This document shows positions 23,954 to 35,581 of a stretch of 54,592 nt of DNA, one piece after another; the first letter of the stretch is position 1, and each line of letters opens with the position of its first letter. The stretch is from Nitrospira sp. (GTDB lineage: Bacteria; Nitrospirota; Nitrospiria; Nitrospirales; Nitrospiraceae). The DNA lies in contig JARDZZ010000002.1 of the NCBI GenBank assembly GCA_029240595.1, forward strand, positions 1 to 54,592, read 5' to 3'. A program made the position numbers and the translations under genes. The notes under the pieces are model-generated. The model saw nothing but the letters and a program-made list of their open reading frames with translations. It was not told where the DNA came from and ran no database searches.

Positions 23954-23956
23954 CCG

Positions 23957-25216
23957 CTATCCTTTTTGTCGGTCGATGACAGCGCCGAGAGCCCTAAGCT
24001 TCTCTTCGATTCGTTCGTAGCCACGGTCGAGATGATAGACGCGCAGCACGTCCGTCGTCCCTTCGGCCGCCAGGCCCGCGAGGATCAACCCAGCACTGGC
24101 ACGCAAGTCGGAGGCCATGACTGGAGCGCCTGCAAGACGTTCGTGCCCCGTGATAACGACACGATTGCCCTCGACGCGAATATCCGCCCCCATACGGCGC
24201 AGCTCCTCTACATGCATGAAACGGCTTTCAAACACGGTCTCCGTAATGATACTGGTGCCTTCCGCCACCGACATAAGCGCCACCATCTGCGCCTGCATAT
24301 CTGTCGGGAAACCGGGGAAAGGCAAGGTCCGGACGTCGACACCCTTCAATCGTCCCCGCTTTGACGCGTCGATATGGACGCGCTCCTTTTCGACTCGAAT
24401 GGACACGCCGGCTTCCCCGAGCTTGTTCAGCAACGGCTCCAGATGCTCCGGCCGGCACCGATTCACTGAAATCGATCCTTTTGTAATGGCCCCCGCAACG
24501 ACATAGGTTCCGGCCTCGATGCGGTCCGGAATGACCTCATGATCGCTGCCTCGCAGCTCCCGGACGCCTTCGATGGTGATGACGTCGGTGCCTGCTCCGG
24601 CTATTCTGGCTCCCCGCTTGACGAGAAAGTTTGCCAAATCGACGATTTCCGGTTCCTTCGCGGCGTTCTCAATGACGGTGGTCCCCTGAGCGAGTGAGGC
24701 CGCCATCATCAGGTTTTCAGTGCCCGTCACCGTCGGCACATCGCAATAGATCGGGGCACCTTTCAGCCGTTTGGCTTTGGCTCGAATGTACCCGTGTTCG
24801 ATGGAGACTTCGGCACCGAGCTTGGCCAACCCGGCGAGATGCAAATTCACCGGCCGCGAGCCGATCGCACAACCGCCGGGCAAGGACACAACGGCTTCTC
24901 CCCAACGGGCGACCAGTGGACCAAGCACCAGCACGGACGCACGCATGGTCTTGACCAATTCATAGGGTGCCTGTGTCGACCGAATCACGTCGGCCTTGAT
25001 GACTGCGCGGTTCCCTTCATGATGCACGTCCGCACCCAAGATCCCGAGCAGCTTCCCCATCGTGACCACGTCCACGACGCGCGGGATGTTACTGATCACG
25101 CACTCGCCGCCACCGAGAATTGTCGAGGCCAGGATCGGCAGCGCAGAATTCTTGGCTCCGCTGACCTGGACCTCTCCCTGAAGTACATGCCCGCCGGAGA
25201 TGACGATTTTGTCCAT
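23957..25216 (-). CDS. murA: UDP-N-acetylglucosamine 1-carboxyvinyltransferase
   Basis: MDKIVISGGHVLQGEVQVSGAKNSALPILAST... Confidence 0.97.
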   Translation of the reverse strand: MDKIVISGGHVLQGEVQVSGAKNSALPILASTILGGGECVISNIPRVVDVVTMGKLLGILGADVHHEGNRAVIKADVIRSTQAPYELVKTMRASVLVLGPLVARWGEAVVSLPGGCAIGSRPVNLHLAGLAKLGAEVSIEHGYIRAKAKRLKGAPIYCDVPTVTGTENLMMAASLAQGTTVIENAAKEPEIVDLANFLVKRGARIAGAGTDVITIEGVRELRGSDHEVIPDRIEAGTYVVAGAITKGSISVNRCRPEHLEPLLNKLGEAGVSIRVEKERVHIDASKRGRLKGVDVRTLPFPGFPTDMQAQMVALMSVAEGTSIITETVFESRFMHVEELRRMGADIRVEGNRVVITGHERLAGAPVMASDLRASAGLILAGLAAEGTTDVLRVYHLDRGYERIEEKLRALGAVIDRQKG

Positions 25217-25233
25217 ACTGCTGCCCCGCCCTC

Positions 25234-26129
25234 CTACCGTGCCCGCCTGACGATCACCATCCGATTGATGCCTGCCTCGTCGGGCACCACCTCCACCCGT
25301 TCGTAATCCGGCATCGCCGCGATTTTTGAACAGAGGTCCAGGCTCTGCCCCTCTCCCACTTCCATGGCAAGCCATCCGCCCGGCATGAGATAAAACACTG
25401 CTTCGCGTAGCAGCCGCTCGTGTACTTCTGTTCCTCGTGGACCTGCAACAAGTGCCAGCCGAGGCTCATAGCGGCTCACTTCCGGTTGCAGTCCAGCCCA
25501 CTCGGATTCACGAATGTAGGGAGGATTTGCCAGGATGGCATGCACCATGCCCTCAAGGCCCAAGCCCCGCAACGGACCCAACAAATCTCCATGCAACCAG
25601 GTAATCGATGAGTCGACGCCGTGACGTCGGGCATTGCGCATGGCAGTCTCGAGCGCCTGCGTGGAGATATCTGTCGCGAGAATCCTCGCCTGGGGAATCG
25701 ATCGAGCCAGTGTCACGGCCAAACAACCGGATCCAGTACCGACATCCATGAGGGTGGGAGGCGTGCCTTGTGGCAGCCGACGGATGATCTCGTGCGCCAG
25801 CAACTCAGTTTCAGGGCGGGGGATGAGGACGGTTGGATTGACTTCAAACTGCAGCCCGCAGAATTCCTGGGTCCCCAGAATGTATTGCAGGGGCTCTCGA
25901 GCAACCCTTCGGGTCGCTACGTCATGTAGTTTCGCTATCTCCGGGTCAGTAAGCACGCGTTCTCGGTCGACAATTTGATGTAATCCCGTGAGGGCCAATG
26001 CATGCTCGATCAACCACAAGGCTTCCTGCTCTGCCGAGTCGATACCGGCAGCCTCGAGCCGGCGGCGCATGTCCGGGACCGCGGAACCAAGCGTAGGACG
26101 ATGCACAGCTTTGTGCTGAACCGAAGGAC

Positions 26130-26133
<4 letters not shown>
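25234..26133 (-). CDS. prmC: Peptide chain release factor N5-glutamine methyltransferase
   Basis: [33 protein letters not shown]; coupled to prfA. Confidence 0.95.
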
Positions 26134-27209
<1,076 letters not shown>

Positions 27210-27240
27210 ACACGATCCTCAATTGCACGCGATCTGGACA

Positions 27241-27278
27241 CAAAAAAAGAGACCCTGCCTCTGCGAAGCAGGGTCTCT
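27241..27278 (-). terminator. Rho-independent terminator after rpmE
   Basis: AGAGACCCTGC/GCAGGGTCTCT stem (11 bp) followed by T7 on the minus strand. Confidence 0.85.
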
Positions 27279-27297
27279 CGTATGTTCGTGAACCCGA

Positions 27298-27504
27298 CTA
27301 CTTGCCCTTCTTCGCGTACTTCTTTTTGAACCGCTCGACCCGCCCTTCGGTGTCGACGATCTTTTGCGTGCCGGTGAAAAATGGATGGCAGCTCGAGCAG
27401 ATGTCGACGTTGATGTCTCCGACGGTCGATCTGGTCTTATAACTGTTACCGCAGGCGCAATGAACTGTCGCCTCTCTATATAATGGATGAATACCCTTCT
27501 TCAT
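27298..27504 (-). CDS. rpmE: 50S ribosomal protein L31 (Zn-binding C+ type)
   Basis: [47 protein letters not shown]. Confidence 0.96.
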   Translation of the reverse strand: MKKGIHPLYREATVHCACGNSYKTRSTVGDINVDICSSCHPFFTGTQKIVDTEGRVERFKKKYAKKGK

Positions 27505-27591
27505 AATTCCACTCCTGGCGTCAGGGCCTCTCGCCTCCGCTTATTCGAAGGCGCGTCACTTTAACCTGTGCCGACCGAGAGATACAAGCGT

Positions 27592-28839
27592 TCAGCGGTT
27601 CATGGATTGCAAGAATTCCTGGTTGGTCTTCGTGCCGTGCACCTTATCCATGAGGAATTCCATGGCTTCCATCGTCCCCAGAGGGCTCAGGACCTTGCGT
27701 AAAATCCACATCTTATTGAGACGGTCCTTGTCCACCAGCAACTCTTCTTTCCGGGTGCCGGATTGACTGATATCGATAGCCGGGAAAATACGCTTGTCGG
27801 CCAACCGGCGATCGAGATGGACCTCCATATTGCCGGTCCCTTTAAACTCTTCAAAGATCACATCGTCCATGCGACTGCCGGTATCCACCAGCGCCGTCGC
27901 CATGATCGTGAGACTGCCGCCATTTTCAATATTACGCGCAGCCCCAAAGAACCGCTTCGGCCGTTGCAAGGCGTTTGAGTCGAGACCGCCTGAAAGCACC
28001 TTCCCGCTTGGAGGAGCAATCGTGTTGTAGGCACGCGCCAGCCGGGTGATGCTGTCCAACAGGATGACGACGTCCTTCTTGTGTTCGACCAATCGTTTAG
28101 CCTTCTCGAGAACCATTTCGGCCACTTGAGCATGTCGTTGGGCCGGCTCGTCGAACGTAGAACTGATGACTTCGGCTTTGACCTGCCGTTGCCAGTCGGT
28201 GACCTCTTCGGGACGTTCATCGATCAGGAGAACGATCAAGGTCACTTCTTTGTGATTCTTCAGGATGGCCCGCGCGATGGCTTGGAGCAACATCGTTTTC
28301 CCCGTGCGAGGCGCCGCGACGATCAGTCCGCGCTGGCCCTTTCCAATCGGGGTCGTCAGATCCATGACACGCGTGCAATATTCTTCTCTATCGAACTCCA
28401 GTTGAATGCGTTCTTCGGGATAAAGGGGGGTCAGGTTATCGAAGAGGATTTTGTCTCGAGCCACCTCAGGGTCTTCGAAGTTCACCTTCTCGACCTTGAG
28501 CAGCGCAAAATAGCGTTCGCTTTCCTTGGGAGGTCTGATCTGCCCGGAGACAATATCGCCCGTCCGAAGGTTGAAGCGGCGGATCTGCGAAGGAGAGATA
28601 TAAATGTCGTCAGGACCGGGCAGGTAATTGGAATCGGGTGCGCGCAAGAAACCAAACCCGTCCGGCAGAGTCTCGAGGACGCCCTCTCCGAACACCACCC
28701 CGTTCTTTTCCGTCTGCGCCTGGAGGATGGCGAAGATCAATTCCTGCTTTCGAAGATTCGCGGCCCCTTCGATTTTCAGGTCGCGGGCGACGTCGTTCAG
28801 ATCGGCGATGGTTTTCTGCTTCAAGTCGGCAAGATGCAT
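27592..28839 (-). CDS. rho: Transcription termination factor Rho
   Basis: [21 protein letters not shown]..., [30 protein letters not shown] Shine-Dalgarno before ATG 28839. Confidence 0.97.
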   Translation of the reverse strand: MHLADLKQKTIADLNDVARDLKIEGAANLRKQELIFAILQAQTEKNGVVFGEGVLETLPDGFGFLRAPDSNYLPGPDDIYISPSQIRRFNLRTGDIVSGQIRPPKESERYFALLKVEKVNFEDPEVARDKILFDNLTPLYPEERIQLEFDREEYCTRVMDLTTPIGKGQRGLIVAAPRTGKTMLLQAIARAILKNHKEVTLIVLLIDERPEEVTDWQRQVKAEVISSTFDEPAQRHAQVAEMVLEKAKRLVEHKKDVVILLDSITRLARAYNTIAPPSGKVLSGGLDSNALQRPKRFFGAARNIENGGSLTIMATALVDTGSRMDDVIFEEFKGTGNMEVHLDRRLADKRIFPAIDISQSGTRKEELLVDKDRLNKMWILRKVLSPLGTMEAMEFLMDKVHGTKTNQEFLQSMNR

Positions 28840-29294
28840 AACTTCTCCCTTAGTTTGTGCCATACATATCCTCAAGCTCGGGGGTAATGGTCAAAGACAA
28901 GTGTCGCCGCGGAATATGATCAACCATGGAAAACGATGCGCAATGACGGTTTGATCGTGAGTTGGCTAATTGTGTGTTTGCTAGAGGGGATGTGCCGTGA
29001 AAAACGTGTCCGCTATGATCATCGTGGATGCGCCTGCAAAGCCGAACTCATCCCTAAGCTAATCATCCGGTTCGAGAGATGCCTCGGAAGTCTTGTGTGT
29101 GTGGAGAAGACGCGGACTCGATATGAAACGCTATCGTGGAGCATACCCTGCAAGACGATCGTTGTCAACATCGACTTCTTTTTCCTCGAGCGGTCCGGTG
29201 ATGATAGGCCTACGGGATTCCTTTACCCTCTCCTTCAGGCAGCGGTTGCAGGACTTTTGAATGGTATGTTACATCCACAAAGGAGGAGTTGACG

Positions 29295-29705
29295 ATGGCT
29301 GGAGACGAGGATCAAGAACATGACCGGCTCTTCACGCTGTCCGAAGCCAACCACCTAATCCCGCAGTTACAGTCCCGCCTTGCATCCGTCCGTCAAGCCA
29401 AAGCGGTCCTGGCACGCACCAAGGACGACATCCGTCGTGCCAGCGCACGGGCAGAATATGGTGGTGGAAGCACGGTCGGTCCACTCTACCTGTCCAGCCT
29501 GCATCAAATCAGCTCGAATGTTCAAGCCATCCAGGAGATGGGAGTGCTGGTCAAGGACCTCGATCTCGGACTCTGCGACTTCCCCCACCTCAGGGAAGGC
29601 CGGGTCGTGTTTCTCTGCTGGAAGCTCGGTGAGCAAGAAATAAAATGGTGGCATGAAACGACCAGCGGATACAAAGACCGATGCCCATTGGAAGATTCGG
29701 TTTGA
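29295..29705 (+). CDS. DUF2203-family protein
   Basis: LFTLSEANHLIPQLQSRLASV..., GLCDFPHLREGRVVFLCWKLGEQEIKWWHE. Confidence 0.8.
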   Translation: MAGDEDQEHDRLFTLSEANHLIPQLQSRLASVRQAKAVLARTKDDIRRASARAEYGGGSTVGPLYLSSLHQISSNVQAIQEMGVLVKDLDLGLCDFPHLREGRVVFLCWKLGEQEIKWWHETTSGYKDRCPLEDSV

Positions 29706-29724
29706 TCGTGATGGCCTGTCAGCA

Positions 29725-30015
29725 ATGAAATTCGTCATTATTGGTTTTGATGGTCCCGAGGGAGAAGCCAAACGAAAGATCTACCGTCCGGCTCACCTGG
29801 CCAACATGGAACCGCTCGACCAAGCAGGACGAGTCGTGCTCGCCGGCCCTCTGACGGATAAGACCGGCAGCCTGATCGTCATTGAGGCCGATTCTTTGGA
29901 AGAGGCAGAGCGGTTTGCACGCGAAGATCCGTACACGGTCCACGGCGTATTCGAACGGGTCGAAGTCCATCCTTTCACACAGATCTTCCCAAAATCCACG
30001 TTACCGACCCAGTAA
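29725..30015 (+). CDS. YciI-like protein
   Basis: MKFVIIGFDGPEGEAKRKIYRPAHLANMEPLDQAGRVVLAGPLTD... Confidence 0.8.
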   Translation: MKFVIIGFDGPEGEAKRKIYRPAHLANMEPLDQAGRVVLAGPLTDKTGSLIVIEADSLEEAERFAREDPYTVHGVFERVEVHPFTQIFPKSTLPTQ

Positions 30016-30091
30016 TTCAGCGAGTTACGATATTCCCGCGCCCAAGACCGTCGCGTTGCCGAGCCACGGGTCCAGCGGTATAGTTAGATCT

Positions 30092-31354
30092 ATGAGATTA
30101 TGGGGTGTGCTGGCTCTTGCCATTTCGGCGTTCGCACTCTTCAGCGGTCATCCTGCTCTTGCCCTCACAAGAACAGTCATCGCGGAAGCCCAATACGTGA
30201 TGGCTGATGGCGACACACTGGCGACCGCAGAAGAAAAGGTTCTACAACGCGCTCAGCGGAGAGCGGTAGAAGAGGCCGGCGTCTATCTGGAATCCACGTT
30301 CTACGACGTCGAGCAGGAATCATACGGGCGCACCACTCGAAACACCTCATTGGAGATCCGCACGATCGCAGCAGCCATCACCGAAACGGAGATTCTCGAT
30401 TCGCGCCGCTCATTCGAGAACGAGCGTCCTGTCTTTTTCATACGCATTCGTGCCAGCGTGGATTTACACAATTTAGCGGAAGCCATTCGTCGCCTCCAGT
30501 CAGAAGCACAGTTGGCAAGGCATTTTCGTGAACTGCAGTTGGAGAACCGGCGTCTGCGCGCGCAACTCGAAGACTTGCGGCAACAACCGTCGGGCGTGCG
30601 CGTACTGAGCATTGATGCGAGCGGGAAGCCTGAACCGGTTCAACGGGCCAAGCAGCAACTCGAGCTCGCGTTTCATACTCCCAATTTGGAAAAGAAGATA
30701 GAGTTGGCCTCCGATGCCGCCCGACTGGATCCCCAGTCTGTCGAGCCCTTGATCGTCAGAGGCCAAGCCTACCTGCGGCTGATCTCGATCGCCTATTCAG
30801 AACACCAGAAGTCTGGCGAGTACGCGGGGCATATCGAGAAAGCGAGATCTGATTTCGATCAAGCGGTGGAGCTGGACGTCAAGAATCCTTGGGCGTGGAT
30901 CGGAAAGGGTGACGTCCAAACCTGGCTGAAGCGCACCGATGAGGCTTCGCTGGCCTATGAGCGTGCCCTGGCGTTAGACCCTTTTTTTGATCTGGCGAGG
31001 CAGCGCCTCATCGGCCTCTATACCACTCAGGCTCGCCGACAGGCCAAAGCCAAACAATGGCAGCAGTCGCTTCTGACGCTCCACAAACTGCTCGACGCAC
31101 CGGTTCCGGACAGCTGGCGCCCCTACCAGAAGGAAGCCTTTCTTCTTCGCAGCGACGTCCTGCTAAAACTCAACCGTTCAGAGCAAGCGCTCGACGACCT
31201 GTCGACCGTGCTATTGATCGATCCTACGCATGTGGGCGCTCTCCTGACACGGGCACACCTCTATCAAGCGCGGCTACAAGGGCGGCTCGCCAAAGACGAT
31301 TTTGAGCGTGCATGCGTGCTCGGATCCCTCAAAGCCTGCGATCAGCTTCCATGA
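30092..31354 (+). CDS. Secreted TPR-repeat protein
   Basis: Signal peptide MRLWGVLALAISAFALFSGHPALA; TPR units e.g. NPWAWIGKGDVQTWLKRTDEASLAYERALALDP. Confidence 0.8.
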   Translation: MRLWGVLALAISAFALFSGHPALALTRTVIAEAQYVMADGDTLATAEEKVLQRAQRRAVEEAGVYLESTFYDVEQESYGRTTRNTSLEIRTIAAAITETEILDSRRSFENERPVFFIRIRASVDLHNLAEAIRRLQSEAQLARHFRELQLENRRLRAQLEDLRQQPSGVRVLSIDASGKPEPVQRAKQQLELAFHTPNLEKKIELASDAARLDPQSVEPLIVRGQAYLRLISIAYSEHQKSGEYAGHIEKARSDFDQAVELDVKNPWAWIGKGDVQTWLKRTDEASLAYERALALDPFFDLARQRLIGLYTTQARRQAKAKQWQQSLLTLHKLLDAPVPDSWRPYQKEAFLLRSDVLLKLNRSEQALDDLSTVLLIDPTHVGALLTRAHLYQARLQGRLAKDDFERACVLGSLKACDQLP

Positions 31355-31441
31355 GACAGCCCAGCTATAAGACGCCGTTATTCCAACTGTTTTCTTAGCT
31401 TGACGGCTTACCCAGCACGATATTCCCCTACGGAAGTCTGT

Positions 31442-31471
31442 TTGACTTCGCGCGAGTGCCGCTCCTATAAT
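31442..31471 (+). promoter_or_regulatory. Strong sigma70-like promoter for the 2-oxoacid:ferredoxin oxidoreductase operon
   Basis: TTGACT - 18 nt - TATAAT; about 220 nt of leader before the first ATG. Confidence 0.75.
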
Positions 31472-31695
31472 GCGAAATCCGCCGTTGATATCGAGGACGT
31501 AACCTGCGGGCAAGATTTCCCGCGGGGACTGGTCAAAAGGCCTAAGCCATTGTTGTCCAGTAGCCCATTATTTCCCCACGTTGGGCCTTCTGCGAGGTTG
31601 CAGAGATCCTCTAAAAAAGCTTAGATTGTCACGGGTAGGTTCCTCGAAAATTGGCATCTTTAGACGTTAACCCCATACGCGGAGTGTAGGCCGTA

Positions 31696-32331
31696 ATGAG
31701 TCAATATCGCGTGCTCCCTGGGCCAGAACATTTTCTTCCGCCTGCAGCGGCTTCCATGGGAATCTTCCTGCCGAATCCGGGTGAAGCCCACATCAATGGC
31801 GTCATTGTCTCGGAAGAAAAAGCGTATGAGGAAGCCGCCCGTCAATTCTTAATGGCCAAGGTGCCGACGATTTTCCCCGGACCGCTTGTCCTCTGGGCTT
31901 GGAACGAAAAGGCCGCTAAAAAAGCCACGGCGATCCGCCATCTCTACAACACACTGAAGGAGTGTGTGCAGCCGGGTCAAATGGCCATGCTGATTCCGAT
32001 GCCTGACTATCGACCGAAATATCCCAAGATCAATCCTGAGGTCGAAATCAATCCGAACCACCCCAACCTGACTATTTGGCACAACAAGATCGATTGCTGC
32101 ATGTTCGTCGGTGTGCATTGTCACCAAGCCAATCTGTCACTCAAGATCATCCGCGGCGGCACTTCCTGTTACACCATCGCGATGTGCGCACAAGCCGGGC
32201 ACGAAGATGCGATGCTCTCATTCCGTGATGCATCTGTCGAAAAAATCATGAAACTGGCGGACACAGTCAAACGCTTAAAAGGTACTGTTCAACCACGGCA
32301 GACATCGGCCAAAAGCGGATCTTCGAACTAA
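31696..32331 (+). CDS. 2-oxoacid:ferredoxin oxidoreductase, accessory subunit (five-gene type, E-like)
   Basis: MSQYRVLPGPEHFLPPAAASMGIFLPNPGEAHINGVIVSEEKAYEEAARQ; first gene of a cluster with alpha, beta, gamma and ferredoxin-like subunits. Confidence 0.75.
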   Translation: MSQYRVLPGPEHFLPPAAASMGIFLPNPGEAHINGVIVSEEKAYEEAARQFLMAKVPTIFPGPLVLWAWNEKAAKKATAIRHLYNTLKECVQPGQMAMLIPMPDYRPKYPKINPEVEINPNHPNLTIWHNKIDCCMFVGVHCHQANLSLKIIRGGTSCYTIAMCAQAGHEDAMLSFRDASVEKIMKLADTVKRLKGTVQPRQTSAKSGSSN

Positions 32332-32371
32332 GCCGTTTGAAGCACCGTGCGCAGTGAAAGGAGGCTGGTCC

Positions 32372-33583
32372 ATGGCAGACACCCATTCAGTTATCGGGAC
32401 CCAAAATAAAAAAGGACAGACATTTACTGATACCTGGAAAATGATGCACGAAGCTCCGCGCACGCCGTCGTTCTTTACAGGCAGCGAGGTCATCAAGGAA
32501 GCGCTTCGGCGGGCCAGCTGTGACGTCATGATTGCGTATCCAATCACGCCGCAAAGCGAAGCTGCCGCACTCATCGGAGAATTGTTTGCCGAAGGCTATA
32601 TCGGAGATTACTTCCGCGGAGAGAGCGAATTTGCCGTCATGTCGCAGTGTGCCGGTGCGGCGTTCGGAGGGGCACGCGTGTTCACGACCACGGCAGGTCC
32701 GGGCACGATGCGCGCCATGGAGAACTTCCCCATGTGGGCCGGTGCCCGCTTGCCAATTCAAATGATTGTCACATGCCGCGGCATCAACTCGCCGCTGTCG
32801 ATTCAACCTGACACGCTGGAAATCGCCTATCTACTCAATACCGGGATGTTGGTCTGGCACGCAGAAACAGCTCAGGACTTCTTCGATTGGATTCTGAAGG
32901 GCTACATGGTGTCGGAAGAACCGGATGTGCATCTGCCGCTGGCCCTCTGTTGCGATGGCTTCTTTGTCACGCATACGAAGGACGTGGTGAATCTCACGCC
33001 GGCCGACATGTGCCTGCCGCCTTATGATCCCTACCGCTCGCCGGTGCCCTGCATGGACATGGAATGTCCGCCGGTTCGCATGATGCGTGATCCGTTCGTC
33101 ATGAAAAGCAATTACATCAGCTATGCGACCCATGCCTCCTGGCAGCAGGAAATTTGGGCGGCGATTGAACGCTCGCGCAAACATTCGATCCACTGGCTCA
33201 ACGGCCTGATCGATACCGAGGACATCGACCAAGAAATTATGATCGTGGCCTCGGGCACGGCGGTGTCGCAAGGACGAGAAGCCATCCGACTTCTGGAGGA
33301 CGAGGGCGTGCGTTGTGGTCTGATCAAGATCAAAACGCTACGGCCCTGGCCGGAAGAAGAGATCCGTGAAGCCACCAAGAACGCCAAGCACATTTTCGTG
33401 CCCGAATTCAACGTTACCGGTTGGTTGGCGAAAGAAATCCGGGCGACGATTCCAAACCCGCATCGTGTACACGCTGGGCCCCATGTGTGCGGAGGCATGA
33501 CCATGCCGCCGGAAATCATTGTATCGGAAATCAAGACGACCCTCGGGATGAAGAGCTTCTCCCTGGCCGGTCGTGGAAGCTGA
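32372..33583 (+). CDS. 2-oxoacid:ferredoxin oxidoreductase alpha subunit
   Basis: AYPITPQSEAAALIGELFAEG, TTTAGPGTMRAMENFP. Confidence 0.92.
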   Translation: MADTHSVIGTQNKKGQTFTDTWKMMHEAPRTPSFFTGSEVIKEALRRASCDVMIAYPITPQSEAAALIGELFAEGYIGDYFRGESEFAVMSQCAGAAFGGARVFTTTAGPGTMRAMENFPMWAGARLPIQMIVTCRGINSPLSIQPDTLEIAYLLNTGMLVWHAETAQDFFDWILKGYMVSEEPDVHLPLALCCDGFFVTHTKDVVNLTPADMCLPPYDPYRSPVPCMDMECPPVRMMRDPFVMKSNYISYATHASWQQEIWAAIERSRKHSIHWLNGLIDTEDIDQEIMIVASGTAVSQGREAIRLLEDEGVRCGLIKIKTLRPWPEEEIREATKNAKHIFVPEFNVTGWLAKEIRATIPNPHRVHAGPHVCGGMTMPPEIIVSEIKTTLGMKSFSLAGRGS

Positions 33584-33634
33584 GCAGCACAAATTTGAAC
33601 TGTTCGCTCCCGCGAGCGAATCTGAGGAGGCCTC

Positions 33635-34537
33635 ATGAGCAAGGAACGGATCAAGATTTCTGAAGACCTGTACGACATCATGCCGTCGGATTATCAAGAT
33701 CTCGTGAAAAGCGCGACCTACGGTAAGGAAGACCGTGGCTGGAAGGATATCGGTTCGTCGAAAGAACTGATCGAACAGCATTCGTTGTGTGCCGGCTGTC
33801 CGGAGTCCATGGCCTTTCGGTATATCCTGGCCTCACTGCCGAATCCCGAAGACACCGTGATGGTCGGTTCAACCGGCTGCACCAGCCTGGTGTTCCCAAT
33901 GGTCGCCGTTCACAACATCCACTCACTGTTCGGCAATCAGAACGCCATCGCTTCGGGCTTGAAACGAGCCCTGAGCGTCCGGTTCCCCGGCCGCGTCAAG
34001 GACGTGGTCGTCCTGGCCGGTGACGGCGCCACGGTCGATATTGGTCTAGACATGACCCTTCAAGCCTGGTTCCGCCAGGAGAAGTTCACGACGATCTGCT
34101 TCGACAACGAACTCTATGCCAACACAGGCGGCCAGGAGAGCGGACTCATGCAGAAGGGCTTCGTCGCCAAAATGGCGCCCGTCGGCAAGCTGTTCGATAA
34201 AGTCCGGCTGCCGGAGATCGCCCGCGAGTCCGGTTGTCATTATGTCGTCAATTGCACGGTCAGCAAGCCGTCACTGGTCGAGAAGGTCATCCGCAACGCC
34301 GTCCATATTGCGCGGGAAATCGGCCCCACCTATCTTCAGCTCTATACGCCGTGCATTCTCGAAATCGGCAAGAACAGCATGGAAGGGCTGCAGGAAATGC
34401 GGGATTCGGAGAAGCCAGCCGAGCGGTTCGCGTACAAGGAATACGTCAGCGAGCCAGCGAAACAATTGTTGGCCGAACTTGCCGCGAAGGACAAGGAGCG
34501 GAAAGCGGCCGCCAAGCAGTTGGCTGGCCAAGCCTAA
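33635..34537 (+). CDS. 2-oxoacid:ferredoxin oxidoreductase beta subunit
   Basis: CAGCPESMAFRYIL, VLAGDGATVDIGLDMTLQAW, FDNELYANTGGQESG (ThPP-binding). Confidence 0.93.
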   Translation: MSKERIKISEDLYDIMPSDYQDLVKSATYGKEDRGWKDIGSSKELIEQHSLCAGCPESMAFRYILASLPNPEDTVMVGSTGCTSLVFPMVAVHNIHSLFGNQNAIASGLKRALSVRFPGRVKDVVVLAGDGATVDIGLDMTLQAWFRQEKFTTICFDNELYANTGGQESGLMQKGFVAKMAPVGKLFDKVRLPEIARESGCHYVVNCTVSKPSLVEKVIRNAVHIAREIGPTYLQLYTPCILEIGKNSMEGLQEMRDSEKPAERFAYKEYVSEPAKQLLAELAAKDKERKAAAKQLAGQA

Positions 34538-34554
34538 CGGAACCGGAGGCCATC

Positions 34555-35262
34555 ATGATCAAGAAGCGACTCAATATCCGCATGTCAGGCTTGGGCGGGC
34601 AAGGCGCCGTCACCGCGGCGCATGTACTGGCTATGGCCGCCAACCGGGACGGAAAATTTTCTATTTCCAATCCGTTCTTCGGGGCGGAAAAACGGATGGC
34701 GCCGGCCGAGAGCTACTGCCGCATTGGCATTGAACGGATTTACGACCGCGGCGAGCTGGTGTTTCCGGACGTGATCCAGGTGTTCCACCCCCAGGTCATT
34801 ACCATGGGGAAGAGCTATACGATGCCGTTTTATTCCGGCGTCAAGGAGGGCGGTGTCGTCGTCATTAATTCCGCTCAACCTCTGCTCTCAGAAGAGGACG
34901 TCCAACGGCTGAAGGATTTGAATGTTGCCGTGTTTTACATTGCGGGCACCGAGCTTGCCATTGAAGTTGCCGGCACTGAGTTATCGACCAACATGGCCAT
35001 GATCGGATCGGTATCAGGCATCACCAAATGCGTCACGATGGACGCCCTCGATGGCGCCCTTCAGGAGCGGTTCGGGAAGAAGTTTGTCGCGTCAGGCGGC
35101 ACTGCCTCTCTCGACGAAGCGATCAAGAAGAAATTCGCGAAGAAAGAAATGCTGCTCGCTAAGAATCTTGCGACCGTGAAGCGTGCCTACGAGATCGCAA
35201 GCGAATGGGCCGAAAAGAACAAGGTTGAGTTGCAGGTCGGCAATCCGGCCGTTGCCGCGTAA
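34555..35262 (+). CDS. 2-oxoacid:ferredoxin oxidoreductase gamma subunit
   Basis: MIKKRLNIRMSGLGGQGAVTAAHVLAMAA. Confidence 0.92.
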   Translation: MIKKRLNIRMSGLGGQGAVTAAHVLAMAANRDGKFSISNPFFGAEKRMAPAESYCRIGIERIYDRGELVFPDVIQVFHPQVITMGKSYTMPFYSGVKEGGVVVINSAQPLLSEEDVQRLKDLNVAVFYIAGTELAIEVAGTELSTNMAMIGSVSGITKCVTMDALDGALQERFGKKFVASGGTASLDEAIKKKFAKKEMLLAKNLATVKRAYEIASEWAEKNKVELQVGNPAVAA

Positions 35263-35280
35263 GAAAGGGAACGAACTGTA

Positions 35281-35559
35281 ATGTATAACGTCGCGCAAGT
35301 CATCGACGAAAAATGTACAGCCAAGAAAGGCTGTCGCCTCTGCATCATGTATTGCCCCGAGGCGAACTGCCTCGATCTCAACTCGGGCAAGATGGTGGCG
35401 GAAGTCAACATCGATCGCTGCAAAGGGTGTGAGTTGTGCGTGGTAGTGTGTAACGCTGCCAAGCACGAAGCTATTTTGATGCAGGCCGTGAGTGCGACCG
35501 GGCAGTTGATGTCGAAAAAGGGAGAATCGGCAGCCCTCGGACAAGCCTACCAGGGGTAA
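35281..35559 (+). CDS. 2-oxoacid:ferredoxin oxidoreductase delta (4Fe-4S ferredoxin-like) subunit
   Basis: CTAKKGCRLCIMYCPEANC and CKGCELCVVVC. Confidence 0.9.
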   Translation: MYNVAQVIDEKCTAKKGCRLCIMYCPEANCLDLNSGKMVAEVNIDRCKGCELCVVVCNAAKHEAILMQAVSATGQLMSKKGESAALGQAYQG

Positions 35560-35581
35560 CCGATCTCACAAAGTATTGAAC

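Noticed and set aside
28936-29292. 118-aa plus-strand ORF upstream of the DUF2203 gene
   Set aside because: No recognisable domain, low-quality amino-acid composition; more likely the intergenic region with the rho leader and DUF2203 promoter
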